Shown here one piece after another: positions 1 through 7,574 of a stretch of DNA of 64,000 nt. Within the stretch, counting starts at the first letter, position 1, and each line of letters starts with the position of its first letter. The notes under the pieces are model-generated. The model searched no databases. It worked only from the letters and a program-made list of their open reading frames with translations, and had not been told where the DNA came from. The translations under genes and the position numbers were made by a program. This DNA is from an uncultured Woeseia sp. (GTDB lineage: Bacteria; Pseudomonadota; Gammaproteobacteria; Steroidobacterales; Woeseiaceae), in NCBI GenBank assembly GCA_937925605.1, contig CALALV010000140.1:1-64000 (forward strand), given 5' to 3'.

Positions 1-204
1 GCGGAGATCGCCCAGTTGCTGGAAATGCGAGAGAATCCACAGGGGGCACGAGAAGCAGTGCGGGCTGTAAGTCAACAAAAGTTGGTTCAGATTGAGGAGC
101 AGCTCGAAGAATTGATGGTTTTAAAGAATGAGATGCAATTACTCATTAATCTTTGCCACGGAGCGGAAGACGGCTGTCCGATTATCGAGAGACTGGAAGG
201 TTGA
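1..204 (+). CDS. MerR-family metal regulator, C-terminal fragment (start outside window)
   Basis: The reading frame is open from the first base, so only the last 67 residues are seen. They form a long charged helix (the MerR dimerisation coiled coil) followed by a C-x6-C loop and a Pro-Ile-Ile tail. This is the layout of the metal-binding loop in ZntR, CadR and PbrR-type regulators. The DNA-binding half lies to the left of the window. The gene is convergent with the merR at 269-694. The metal cannot be read from the fragment; Zn, Cd, Pb or Hg are all possible. Confidence 0.75.
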   Translation, partial: AEIAQLLEMRENPQGAREAVRAVSQQKLVQIEEQLEELMVLKNEMQLLINLCHGAEDGCPIIERLEG

Positions 205-268
205 ATCGATACTGGTCTTGCGCAGTCGCAGGGAGTTGTAATTGCACCTGCGTGACGGATCGTGGTGC

Positions 269-694
269 TTACACTCGCGCTTCGGTATCCGGATCGAGTA
301 GCGCATCGATAATTGGGCATTCGGGCACTTTGCTCCCCGTGCACTTCGCAGCTATCGAACGCAATGTAGCCCCAAGGCGTTGAAGGTCAGCTATCTTCGA
401 TTCCACGATGGCGGCGTGACCGAGCGTCAAATCGCGCACATCCGCACACGTGTAATCGTGTTCATCGACGAGCTCGAGCAGATTACCGATATCCCGCATC
501 GAGAAGCCCAGTTGCCGGCACCGGACAATGAAGTTCAGTCGATTAAGGTCATCCTCTCTATAGACACGGTAGCCACCGGCCGTGCGCGGCGGCTTTGGCA
601 GGATGCCGCTCTTCTCGTAGTAGCGGATCGTATCGACCTTGACGCCGGTTCGCTTCGATAGCTCACCGATCTGCATTTCGCCGGAATTCTTCAT
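269..694 (-). CDS. merR: MerR-family regulator of the mer operon
   Basis: A 141-residue protein with an N-terminal winged helix (about residues 7-75, including the TIRYYEKSGIL turn), a dimerisation helix, and three cysteines at 83, 118 and 126. In Tn501 MerR the Hg(II)-binding cysteines are C82, C117 and C126, so the layout matches except that the C-terminal loop is one residue shorter. It is read divergently from the mer genes, with the operator at 704-734 between them, the standard merR arrangement. It should repress and, with Hg(II), activate the rightward promoter by untwisting the long spacer. The first ATG at 694 is used here; an ATG at 676 would bring the N-terminus closer to family length. 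Confidence 0.9.
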   Translation of the reverse strand: MKNSGEMQIGELSKRTGVKVDTIRYYEKSGILPKPPRTAGGYRVYREDDLNRLNFIVRCRQLGFSMRDIGNLLELVDEHDYTCADVRDLTLGHAAIVESKIADLQRLGATLRSIAAKCTGSKVPECPIIDALLDPDTEARV

Positions 695-703
695 CGCTGA
701 CCC

Positions 704-734
704 TTGACTCTGGAGTCACTCCAGGGTTGATACT
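704..734 (+). promoter_or_regulatory. MerR-type mer promoter and operator
   Basis: The -35 element TTGACT (704-709) and the -10 element GATACT (729-734) are 19 bp apart, the over-long spacing typical of MerR-activated promoters. A perfect 7-bp dyad, CTGGAGT-C-ACTCCAG (710-724), fills the spacer. Transcription should begin near 741, so the ATG at 741 cannot be the start of the first gene, which supports the ATG at 771. Confidence 0.9.
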
Positions 735-770
735 CGGTCCATGCAACAACAATTGCAAGGAGGGATCGGC

Positions 771-1283
771 ATGGTTCGGATGATTTTCCTGAGTTGGATT
801 ATTGCGGCTGGCGCGCTGCTCGCGGGCCTTCCAGGCACGTCACATTCGGCTACTGCCGTTCCTGTGTTGGCGCTGGAGTTCGTGTACCAGCAATCCGAGC
901 GTCGCTGGTTCCGGGACCGACCGGCGTTTTTCGAGACTTACCTGGGAACGGGCAACGGCCAGGCGACAGGCAGGCTCGAGGGCTGGGTCGGATGGGATTT
1001 GTACGAAGACCAAAAGCGCGACGACTTTCATCCGGCCCATTTCCACGGCTTCATCGAGCAGGACGGCCAACGACACGAGTTTCAGATCATCGGCATCTAT
1101 ACGCCGATCAGCGACGACTCCGCCGTCACGCCAGACGGCAAGACACATCCAAAGCTCTGGGCACTGTCCGGCGCAATCGTGTTCGAGGATACGACAGTGC
1201 TGGGCGCACGGCATCTGCCCGTCACCGGCGTCGCCAACCTGGAAACCTGGACCGCATCCTACGAAGTGTGGGAAACGTCATGA
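771..1283 (+). CDS. Exported protein of unknown function, first gene of the mer operon
   Basis: I do not recognise this 170-residue protein. The start at 771 follows a strong ribosome-binding site (AAGGAGGG, 757-764); an upstream in-frame ATG at 741 sits on the predicted transcription start. Residues 1-27 look like a Sec signal peptide with a cut after SHSA. The mature part is mostly beta-like and contains a His cluster (H87, H90, H92 in HPAHFHGF) but no cysteine at all, which is odd for a mer gene. It is the promoter-proximal gene, ahead of merB, and its stop overlaps the merB start (ATGA), so it is translated with the operon. A periplasmic role linked to mercury or organomercurials is an inference from position only. 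Confidence 0.8.
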   Translation: MVRMIFLSWIIAAGALLAGLPGTSHSATAVPVLALEFVYQQSERRWFRDRPAFFETYLGTGNGQATGRLEGWVGWDLYEDQKRDDFHPAHFHGFIEQDGQRHEFQIIGIYTPISDDSAVTPDGKTHPKLWALSGAIVFEDTTVLGARHLPVTGVANLETWTASYEVWETS

Positions 1284-1966
1284 GTGCCAAATCAATCAGT
1301 CACCGGCTGACAACACTGTTTCCGCCACTTGATGCGACCGACGCGCGCATCGCTCTGAGCATTTATCGCTTGCTTGTAGGCAATGCGCCTGTCAATCCAG
1401 GCAATATCGCGAACGAGTCTGGTGAAGCGGAGGCGCATGTGCGTTATCTGCTCAATCACTGGCCTGGGGTATATCGCGATGACGATTCCAACATCATCGG
1501 CTTCTGGGGACTGGCTCGACCGGAAATGGGTTACGAACTATCGATCGCCGGTCAGGCGCGATTCGCCTGGTGCGCGTGGGATACGTTATTTCTTCCAGAG
1601 CTCCTGAACGCCGAAGTGCGAGTCGACGCGGCGACCGGCCTCGCACAAAAACCCGTTCATTTGACGGTCACGCCTGACGCCGTCATGCGCGAAATGCCAA
1701 TCGATGACGAACTTTACGTCTCGTTCAACTTGCCGACCGACGAAAACTGGGAGGACAACGTCGTCGCGTCATTTTGTCACCATGTCCATTTCCTTTATGC
1801 CGACGAAGTAACTGCCTGGCGTGAGCGAAACACCGGGGGAGTGGTCTTGACACTTCGGGAGGCATTCAGTGCGGGGAAATCCAAGAACCGGCATCAGTTC
1901 GGCTCGGTCATGCTCGATGCGGAATCCGATGCCGCATCGCCGGCTTCGCAATTACATCAGGCCTGA
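1280..1966 (+). CDS. merB: Organomercurial lyase MerB
   Basis: A 228-residue protein that splits the carbon-mercury bond of organomercurials, releasing Hg(II) for MerA in the cytoplasm. The catalytic set of the family is present: C98 and D101 in the CAWD motif and C166 in ASFCHHVHF, corresponding to C96, D99 and C159 of plasmid R831b MerB. An N-terminal winged-helix-like segment (about residues 15-80) precedes the catalytic part. The start overlaps the stop of the exported protein by 4 nt, and merT begins 3 nt after its stop. It makes this a broad-spectrum locus. The C-terminal tail is slightly longer than in the R831b protein. Confidence 0.95.
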   Translation: MSAKSISHRLTTLFPPLDATDARIALSIYRLLVGNAPVNPGNIANESGEAEAHVRYLLNHWPGVYRDDDSNIIGFWGLARPEMGYELSIAGQARFAWCAWDTLFLPELLNAEVRVDAATGLAQKPVHLTVTPDAVMREMPIDDELYVSFNLPTDENWEDNVVASFCHHVHFLYADEVTAWRERNTGGVVLTLREAFSAGKSKNRHQFGSVMLDAESDAASPASQLHQA

Positions 1967-1969
1967 ATC

Positions 1970-2374
1970 ATGAATGAAACGAATCGAAACGCAGCAATGA
2001 CGAACGGAAGCGCTACTCCGGAAACTGGCAACGGTCGGCAGAAGTTTCTCGCTGCCGGTAGCGTTCTCGGCGGTGTCCTCGCGTCAACGTGCTGCATCGC
2101 GCCACTGCTGCTCGTCACACTCGGCGTCGGCGGCGCGTGGATGGGCAGACTGACTGCGCTGGCGCCGTATCAACCCTATTTCGTCGCTGCCACGCTGGCG
2201 TTCCTTGCCGGCGGTTTCTGGTATGTCTACTGGAAACCGCGGCGAGCCTGTGACGCAGATGGATACTGTGCGACCGACACGGCCGACAGGGTCGTGAAAG
2301 TCGCACTCTGGGTCGCCACCGGCCTCGTCGCTCTGGCGCTCGGAGTGACCTACCTATTGCCTTACTTTTTGTAG
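1970..2374 (+). CDS. merT: Mercuric ion transport protein MerT
   Basis: A 134-residue inner-membrane protein with three predicted helices (about 27-50, 66-86 and 108-132). The vicinal cysteines C41-C42 in the first helix take Hg(II) from MerP, and a second pair, C94 and C100, lies in the cytoplasmic loop before helix 3; both pairs are the family signature. The N-terminus is about 20 residues longer than in Tn501 MerT and rich in Asn, Thr and Ser. It sits between merB and merP with very short gaps, so it is in the mer transcript. It carries Hg(II) inward for reduction by MerA. Confidence 0.95.
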   Translation: MNETNRNAAMTNGSATPETGNGRQKFLAAGSVLGGVLASTCCIAPLLLVTLGVGGAWMGRLTALAPYQPYFVAATLAFLAGGFWYVYWKPRRACDADGYCATDTADRVVKVALWVATGLVALALGVTYLLPYFL

Positions 2375-2384
2375 GAGAACTGCA

Positions 2385-2672
2385 ATGAATAGAATACTTC
2401 TGACGACGTCCGTTGTGCTGCTCATACTGGTGTCGGCTTTTGCCGTCGCCGAAGAGCGCACCGTCGTACTGAACGTCGAGAAGATGCACTGCGCGCTGTG
2501 TCCTGTGACTGTGCGCAAAGCGATCGAGAAAGTCGATGGCGTCAAAAACGTTGTCGTGGACTTCGATCGCAAGACAGCAACTGTAATCTACGATGATGAT
2601 GCGACGACGATCGAGAGGATCGCCGATGCATCAACAAACGTAGGCTATCCGGCTGCGCCGTCCCGGGAGTAA
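2385..2672 (+). CDS. merP: Periplasmic mercury-binding protein MerP
   Basis: A 95-residue exported protein: a signal peptide at 1-22 followed by a single heavy-metal-associated (HMA) domain. The metal motif is MHCALC with C36 and C39, where most MerP proteins have a GMTCxxC form. It binds Hg(II) in the periplasm and hands it to the MerT vicinal cysteines. A GTAGGAG ribosome-binding site at 2371-2377 overlaps the end of merT, so translation is close-coupled. The length is normal for MerP. Confidence 0.93.
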   Translation: MNRILLTTSVVLLILVSAFAVAEERTVVLNVEKMHCALCPVTVRKAIEKVDGVKNVVVDFDRKTATVIYDDDATTIERIADASTNVGYPAAPSRE

Positions 2673-2708
2673 CCTTCCGGTTGCTAACATTGATCCAGGA
2701 GCCCGAAC

Positions 2709-4142
2709 ATGGATGAACACGAATGCTGCCACTCCGGCGGCGATTTCAATCCTGACGTCGCAATCATAGGGTCGGGCTCCGCTGCGTTCGCTGCGGCGAC
2801 GCGGCTAGCGGACGAAGGGCGTAGGGTGACTCTGATTGAGCGCAGCAGGCAGATCGGTGGCACGTGCGTCAACGTAGGCTGTGTGCCGTCGAAAATCATG
2901 ATCCGAAGTGCGGAGCTGGCACAACATCAGCGCGCCAATCCGTTCGACGGTCTGCCGGACCGCGAGCCCGTCATCGATCGACGAGAGTTGCTTGAGCAGC
3001 AACAGCGGCGGGTTGATGAGCTGCGCAAAACCAAGTACGAGGACATTCTCGCGCGCCGCGACGCAATCAGCCTCGTGCACGGTTCGGCTACGCTGCGGTC
3101 AGCGAATCGAATTGAGGTGGCCCTGTCACTCGGTGGGACGAAAACTCTTGACGCCGACCGCATACTGCTGGCCACTGGTGCTTCCGCTGCAGTGCCGGAT
3201 ATTCCGGGGCTCGCAGAAACACCCTTCTGGTCGTCGACGGAAGCGCTGCAAGCCGACAGCGTACCGGAGCACCTTATTGTCATCGGTTCGTCCGTCGTTG
3301 CCGTCGAACTCGCCCAGGCCTGGCGACGACTCGGCGCCGAAGTAACGATTCTCGCCCGAACTCGTCTGCTGTCGCGCGAAGACCCGGCACTCGGCAGCGG
3401 TCTCACGGAAGCGTTCGGCCGCGAGGGTATTCGGGTGATTACCGGCACGGTGCCCACCTCTGTTGAGCATGACGGCCAGCGCTTTCGCGTCGCAATCAAC
3501 GGCGATCTCGTCGATGGCGACGCACTGCTCGTTGCCGCCGGTCGCAGTCCCAACACCGATGGTCTCAACCTGGACGGTGTCGGCGTGAAGACCAATGCGG
3601 GCGGTGCCATTATTGTCGATGCCCAACTCAGGACGTCAGTAACGTCAATCTTTGCGGCGGGCGATTGCACTGACTTACCACAGTACGTGTACGTAGCCGC
3701 CGCCGCGGGTACACGGGCAGCGACAAACATGACTGGTGGGTCGGCTGAGCTCGACCTGTCCACCATGCCTGCAGTGACATTCACCGATCCGCAGGTTGCG
3801 ACGGTTGGATTCACGGAGGAATCGGCCCGGCAGCAGGGTCTGCGCGCCGATAGCCGCACGCTGGATCTAGGCAACGTGCCGAGGGCACTGGCGAACTTCG
3901 AGACGGATGGCTTCGTCAAACTGGTTGCCGATGATGCATCAGGACGATTGCTCGGTGCTCAGATATTGGCGCCGGCTGCCGGTGAGATGATTCAAACCGC
4001 TGCGCTCGCTATTCGAAGCGGTATGGCTGTGAAGGAGTTGTCCCAGCAGCTGTTCCCCTACCTGACGATGGTCGAAGGCCTCAAGCTGTGCGCGCAAACG
4101 TTTTTTACGGACGTGCGTGAGCTTTCCTGTTGCGCCGGCTGA
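2709..4142 (+). CDS. merA: Mercuric reductase MerA, short form without the N-terminal HMA domain
   Basis: A 477-residue FAD flavoprotein of the pyridine nucleotide-disulfide oxidoreductase family that reduces Hg(II) to volatile Hg(0) with NADPH. Visible are the FAD-binding GSGSAAFAA (21-29), the redox-active pair C53 and C58 in GGTCVNVGCVPSK, an NAD(P) fold near 195-225, the second FAD motif FAAGDCTD, and the C-terminal vicinal pair C474-C475 that feeds Hg(II) to the partner active site. The NmerA HMA domain found in Tn501-type enzymes is absent; only a short acidic, His/Cys-containing leader (HECCH) precedes the FAD fold. It is the last gene of the mer operon and ends 24 nt from the convergent second merR. 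Confidence 0.96.
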   Translation: MDEHECCHSGGDFNPDVAIIGSGSAAFAAATRLADEGRRVTLIERSRQIGGTCVNVGCVPSKIMIRSAELAQHQRANPFDGLPDREPVIDRRELLEQQQRRVDELRKTKYEDILARRDAISLVHGSATLRSANRIEVALSLGGTKTLDADRILLATGASAAVPDIPGLAETPFWSSTEALQADSVPEHLIVIGSSVVAVELAQAWRRLGAEVTILARTRLLSREDPALGSGLTEAFGREGIRVITGTVPTSVEHDGQRFRVAINGDLVDGDALLVAAGRSPNTDGLNLDGVGVKTNAGGAIIVDAQLRTSVTSIFAAGDCTDLPQYVYVAAAAGTRAATNMTGGSAELDLSTMPAVTFTDPQVATVGFTEESARQQGLRADSRTLDLGNVPRALANFETDGFVKLVADDASGRLLGAQILAPAAGEMIQTAALAIRSGMAVKELSQQLFPYLTMVEGLKLCAQTFFTDVRELSCCAG

Positions 4143-4166
4143 TTGCGGTCGGCTGCCGAGTCGACG

Positions 4167-4598
4167 TCAGCAAGGGCCGAATGACGTGTCCTCGAACAGA
4201 ACCGGATTCCGGTTAAATGACAGGCTGCAGGGGGCGTTGGGACCCTCTTTTTCGCACTGCTTTGCGAAGTCGATGAGAATGTTCCGAACTTCCATGAGCG
4301 ACTTGATTCGCTCATCGACGCGCCGAATCTGTTCCAGCGCCATTTCGCGCCCCAGTTCGCAGGTCGGATTCGTGCGCTGCTTCAAGTCGATCAAATCGCG
4401 AATTTGCCGGATCGTGAAGCCGGCCGTCTTCGTCCGAAGGATGAATTCGAGGCGTTCGAGATCATTGTGGTCAAAGACCCGATAGCCGTTGCCGGCATTG
4501 CGCCGAGGCTCGAGCAGCCCCGCGCGCTCGTAATAACGCAAAGTCTCGCGGGACAAGCCCGTCCTGCGCACGACTTCGCCGACTGTCATTGCATCCAT
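4167..4598 (-). CDS. Second MerR-family regulator, divergent from the second merT operon
   Basis: A 143-residue MerR homologue with an N-terminal winged helix (LSRETLRYYERAGLL), a dimerisation helix, and cysteines at 80, 115 and 124. The intervals (35 and 9 residues) equal those of the Hg(II) ligands C82, C117 and C126 of Tn501 MerR, closer than in the regulator at 269-694. A further Cys ends the protein. It is transcribed away from the merT-like gene at 4706, with an operator at 4632-4663 between them. It most likely senses Hg(II) and controls the second operon, though the metal is an inference from the cysteine spacing and neighbours. Confidence 0.88.
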   Translation of the reverse strand: MDAMTVGEVVRRTGLSRETLRYYERAGLLEPRRNAGNGYRVFDHNDLERLEFILRTKTAGFTIRQIRDLIDLKQRTNPTCELGREMALEQIRRVDERIKSLMEVRNILIDFAKQCEKEGPNAPCSLSFNRNPVLFEDTSFGPC

Positions 4599-4631
4599 AG
4601 GTCTGCGGCTCCAGTGATAGGGTTGCGGCGC

Positions 4632-4663
4632 TTGACCCGGTACTGCGGTACAGGGTGTAGTCT
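4632..4663 (+). promoter_or_regulatory. MerR-type promoter of the second mercury operon
   Basis: A -35 element TTGACC (4632-4637) and a -10 element TAGTCT (4658-4663) are 20 bp apart. The spacer holds a dyad of the form CCnGTAC-N4-GTACnGG (4637-4654). Spacing and placement between a divergent merR and its target are those of MerR-activated promoters. The dyad differs from the one at 710-724, so the two regulators may not cross-bind. The -10 assignment could be off by one base. Confidence 0.8.
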
Positions 4664-4705
4664 GATGGAGAATTTGACGGTGAATCAGGCAGTTGGTTTC
4701 CGATC

Positions 4706-5095
4706 ATGACGAGAAATCCGTCATCCGAATCCCGCAAGGGCGCTGCAGCGACGACCGGCGGCGCAATCGGTATCAGCGCTATAGCCTCTTTCATCGGCTT
4801 GTGCTGCATCGGCCCGTGGGCGGTTGTTCTTTTTGGCGTCTCAGGCGCTGTCACCATGGCGCGCTGGGCGCCGTATCGACCGTACATCATCGGAGTTGCC
4901 GCCATCATGCTCGCGTGGGCGTTTTGGCGCGTGTATCGGCCGCAGCCTGTCTGCGAGGACGGGACGTGTCCGACCGGACCATCGATCTGGCTGAAAGTCA
5001 TGCTGTGGGTGGCAGCAGTGATGATTGTTCTCGCGTTCTTCGCCGATCAACTTCAGTGGATTCTGGTCGACGCGACACCCGAGGGACTCAGATGA
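4706..5095 (+). CDS. MerT-like mercury transporter, second copy
   Basis: A 129-residue membrane protein with three predicted helices and the MerT cysteine plan: vicinal C33-C34 in helix 1 (GLCCIGP) and C83/C88 in the loop before helix 3 (CEDGTC). Its sequence is clearly different from the merT at 1970-2374, so this is not a recent duplication. No merP follows; instead its stop overlaps the start of a thioredoxin-like lipoprotein (ATGA), which may take over the periplasmic donor role. It is driven by the MerR-type promoter at 4632-4663. Import of Hg(II) is the expected function; another thiophilic metal cannot be excluded. Confidence 0.88.
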   Translation: MTRNPSSESRKGAAATTGGAIGISAIASFIGLCCIGPWAVVLFGVSGAVTMARWAPYRPYIIGVAAIMLAWAFWRVYRPQPVCEDGTCPTGPSIWLKVMLWVAAVMIVLAFFADQLQWILVDATPEGLR

Positions 5096-6453
5096 GAATT
5101 TGGAAACCATGGGAGCTGATGGTTGTCGCATTCGCTCTCGCAGCATGCGGTGGACAAAGCGACTCAAACGACAACACTGATTCCTCAAGTTCAAAGGAAA
5201 TCGCACCTTCCAGTTTGATCGTTATGGGCGACGATCTGCAGGAATTGAAAGATGATTTCAATGCTAATGTCGGGCGCGTGCGTCTCGTATTTCTGAACGG
5301 ACCGACCTGCGGAATCTGCCTGCGAGGCATGGCAGATCTCAACGACGCGTTCGTTGCAGCCAGCCAGGGGGATGATCGTCTTGTCACCTTCGTCATACAT
5401 GTGCCGACGATGAGTGCGAAGGAACACCACGCGGCCGACTCGATGCCTCTCCTGGATGGTCCCCGAGTGCATCACTATTGGGAGGAGTCCGGAATCATCG
5501 GGCAACAGTATGCGGATACTCTGGCAGTGCCGGTTTACGTGTGGGACTTCTGGATGATTTACGGCCCGGATGCGGTGTGGGAAGGGGGCTTGCCGCCAGT
5601 TCCCGACTATTACGAGCACCAGCTGGGCGTCACGAGCGGCGGCTCACGGGTGTTCCCTCGCGAATTGCAGCTGGATGCGGAACGGTTCGCGGCCAAGACG
5701 GCCGAGTTTCTGGAGCTCGTTGACGCGCAGCGATTCGCCAACGACGCCAGTTTCAAACTCGCAGAACAAGACCGCCTGGCGGATGGAACCGTGATTCCCC
5801 ACGTAGGTCAGCCGCGCAACGTTGCTGTCAGGCAGCACATCATGGGTCGCGGCGGATACAACAATCTGAAGCGAATACAGTCTGTCGAAGCGCACGGGCA
5901 AATCGAGGCAAACGGAACATCGGCACCAATAGTGGTTCGATCAAAGCGACCGAATGTGGTGCAAAGAATCGTCGGCGACGGCGACGCTGTCTCAATAGCA
6001 GAACTGGATGCCCAAGGGGCGGTGCAGATACCGACGGGTGACTTCCGCGGGCTCCCGGAAGACTATGAGAGGCTGGTGCTCAGGTCCTTCGAGTTTGACG
6101 GGCTGTTCGTCGAGTGGCCGGACAAGGGTCACGAAGTAGATATGCTCGGCATGCAGAAGTTTGGCGACGTACTCGCGTGGCAGCTCGACCTGGTTCAAAG
6201 TGGTGGGCAGCAATGGCATCTCTATCTCGATAGCCACACGGGTGATCTCGTACGGGCAAGTCTGCTGGATGCTGACGGGAGTCCGTCATTCATCGTCGAT
6301 CAGAGCGACTTCCGCGACGTGGCGGGCTTCCGGTTTCCACATCAAGTCGAATACATATCCGAAAACGGAGTTCTGTTGGCGAAAGAATCTTTCGACAGGA
6401 TTACAGTTGATGTGGAGCCGTTCGATCTAAACGAGAACTCGGTGACTCATTGA
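5092..6453 (+). CDS. Lipoprotein joining a thioredoxin-like domain and a LolA-like domain
   Basis: A 453-residue protein with a lipoprotein signal peptide (lipobox LAAC, C19; residue +2 is Gly, so outer-membrane sorting is likely). Residues about 40-220 resemble a thioredoxin fold, with a C73-G-I-C76 pair placed where the CxxC of thioredoxins lies and a possible cis-Pro (AVPVYV). Residues about 235-453 resemble the LolA / outer-membrane lipoprotein-sorting fold, with the typical NLKRIQSVEAHGQI opening strand and LYLDSHTGDLVRA. The two parts in one protein are unusual. The start overlaps the second merT stop by 4 nt. It could hold or pass Hg(II) in the periplasm through the CxxC; that is inference. 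Confidence 0.75.
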   Translation: MRIWKPWELMVVAFALAACGGQSDSNDNTDSSSSKEIAPSSLIVMGDDLQELKDDFNANVGRVRLVFLNGPTCGICLRGMADLNDAFVAASQGDDRLVTFVIHVPTMSAKEHHAADSMPLLDGPRVHHYWEESGIIGQQYADTLAVPVYVWDFWMIYGPDAVWEGGLPPVPDYYEHQLGVTSGGSRVFPRELQLDAERFAAKTAEFLELVDAQRFANDASFKLAEQDRLADGTVIPHVGQPRNVAVRQHIMGRGGYNNLKRIQSVEAHGQIEANGTSAPIVVRSKRPNVVQRIVGDGDAVSIAELDAQGAVQIPTGDFRGLPEDYERLVLRSFEFDGLFVEWPDKGHEVDMLGMQKFGDVLAWQLDLVQSGGQQWHLYLDSHTGDLVRASLLDADGSPSFIVDQSDFRDVAGFRFPHQVEYISENGVLLAKESFDRITVDVEPFDLNENSVTH

Positions 6454-6457
6454 GCGC

Positions 6458-7000
6458 ATGGCAACGACGGACCTCAAACTCGACGAACCTGGCACGCTTC
6501 CGCAGCCTGGACCAATTGGCAGGCTGGTGCGACTCGGCTTTGCCGCGCCTTGCCTGTACTACGTCTATGGGCTGGTTACTGTGTCAGGCAGTCTTCTGAC
6601 GTCCGACGGTAGTGTCCGTCCTTTGCTGTGGAACGGGATCGTTCCGGGGTTATTCCTCGTCAGCTACGTTGTCAAAATTGGTTTTTCCCGTGCATGGAAG
6701 AAGTGGCCTGCAGTGGTCAGTGCGCTGGCCCTGGGCACAGTAGCTCTGATCGGTTACCTGGAATCCGGATCAGTGGAGACTGCAGCATTGGCTCGCTCGA
6801 TCTGGGTCTGGGAGTTGTATGTGTTTGGCCATCTGGGTACAGCGTTCCTGATTGCTGCAATCATAGGTACGCCCGGCTGCGAAATGCGGGCGATTCACGA
6901 TCTGTATTCGCGTATAACGGGTACACCAACAAAAGAACACTATTGCCCGGTCGGCCCGTTGCATCCGATCGACCAGTGGGAGGCGCGCCGCCGACCCTGA
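6458..7000 (+). CDS. Four-helix membrane protein with conserved-looking cysteines, second mercury operon
   Basis: I cannot name this family. The 180-residue protein has about four hydrophobic helices (near 23-46, 58-77, 83-100 and 115-138). A C-terminal tail holds C141 (GTPGCEMRAIHDLY) and C163 (HYCPVGPLHPID), and C32 lies in helix 1. The tail motifs look like a functional site, possibly thiol metal-binding. It begins 4 nt after the lipoprotein gene and ends 46 nt before a VOC gene, so it belongs to the transcript from the MerR-type promoter at 4632-4663. A role in mercury traffic is inferred from the operon. Confidence 0.75.
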   Translation: MATTDLKLDEPGTLPQPGPIGRLVRLGFAAPCLYYVYGLVTVSGSLLTSDGSVRPLLWNGIVPGLFLVSYVVKIGFSRAWKKWPAVVSALALGTVALIGYLESGSVETAALARSIWVWELYVFGHLGTAFLIAAIIGTPGCEMRAIHDLYSRITGTPTKEHYCPVGPLHPIDQWEARRRP

Positions 7001-7046
7001 CAGGGTGTCTCGCATTGCCTGCCGGCCGGCAATCATCGAGGTGACC

Positions 7047-7424
7047 ATGGCACGAACCACCCTGCAGCGCACAGCCCCGGTACTGGTCGTTACCACCCGC
7101 ACAATGAAGCCGATGCGGGACTTCTTCGTCGAAACGCTCGGGTTTACGGTTGACACCGAAGCTGGCAAGGGCCCCGCTTTCGTCACACTGGACCGTGACG
7201 GGCAGACGGTGATGCTGGAATGCCGCCCCGTTTTTTTTGCTGCCAAAAAGACCTGGACGATCTATTTCTGGGTGGATGATATCGAAGCAGCGTACGCGGA
7301 GTTCACCAGCAGAGATGCCGTGCTGAAAGGCCCCATCGTTGACAAATTTTACGGCTGTCGCGAGATTGCCGTCATCGCGCCCGATGGGCGCGTGATCGTC
7401 TTTGGGCAACTTGGTTCGGATTAG
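7047..7424 (+). CDS. VOC (glyoxalase/bleomycin-resistance) superfamily protein
   Basis: A 125-residue single-unit VOC protein: two beta-alpha-beta-beta-beta modules, with FFVETLGFTVD in the first and WTIYFWVDDIEAAYAEF opening the second. The start at 7047 follows a GAGGTG ribosome-binding site; an upstream in-frame ATG at 7005 overlaps the gap and is less likely. Family members act on small molecules with or without a metal, as lyases, dioxygenases or drug-binding proteins, and the substrate cannot be told here. It is the last gene of the island before the tRNA scar. Membership of the mercury operon is possible given the 46-nt gap but not shown. Confidence 0.8.
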   Translation: MARTTLQRTAPVLVVTTRTMKPMRDFFVETLGFTVDTEAGKGPAFVTLDRDGQTVMLECRPVFFAAKKTWTIYFWVDDIEAAYAEFTSRDAVLKGPIVDKFYGCREIAVIAPDGRVIVFGQLGSD

Positions 7425-7461
7425 TCGATTCGGGTCCGGTCAGGAACCTGCGCTAAAATTA

Positions 7462-7574
7462 GCCGAATACAGGTAGTGCGGCGGGCCGAATAAAGACCCG
7501 TTTTTGTGACCAGTTTCGACAGTGTCCGACAGAATCGGCGTTGATAGGTGTTGCACGGCTTAACCGGCCGAATA
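7462..7574 (+). repeat. Three direct copies of GCCGAATA beside the tRNA scar
   Basis: GCCGAATA occurs at 7462-7469, 7485-7492 and 7567-7574, all in the same orientation, in a non-coding stretch otherwise poor in structure. Two perfect 6-bp inverted repeats follow: GTTGTT/AACAAC (7579-7596) and CAATCG/CGATTG (7603-7618). Short direct repeats next to a tRNA attachment site are typical of integrase arm-type or excisionase sites. That role is an inference; the repeats themselves are seen. Confidence 0.5.
7482..7505 (+). terminator. Weak intrinsic terminator candidate after the VOC gene
   Basis: A 4-bp GC stem (CGGG 7482-7485 with CCCG 7497-7500) is followed directly by five T (7501-7505). The stem is short, and it overlaps one of the GCCGAATA repeats, so either reading could be right. 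Confidence 0.3.

Noticed and set aside
5092..5095. Start of the thioredoxin-LolA lipoprotein at 4693 in the open frame
   Set aside because: The upstream part overlaps the second merT-like gene entirely; the ATG at 5092 gives a perfect lipoprotein signal and a 4-nt overlap.
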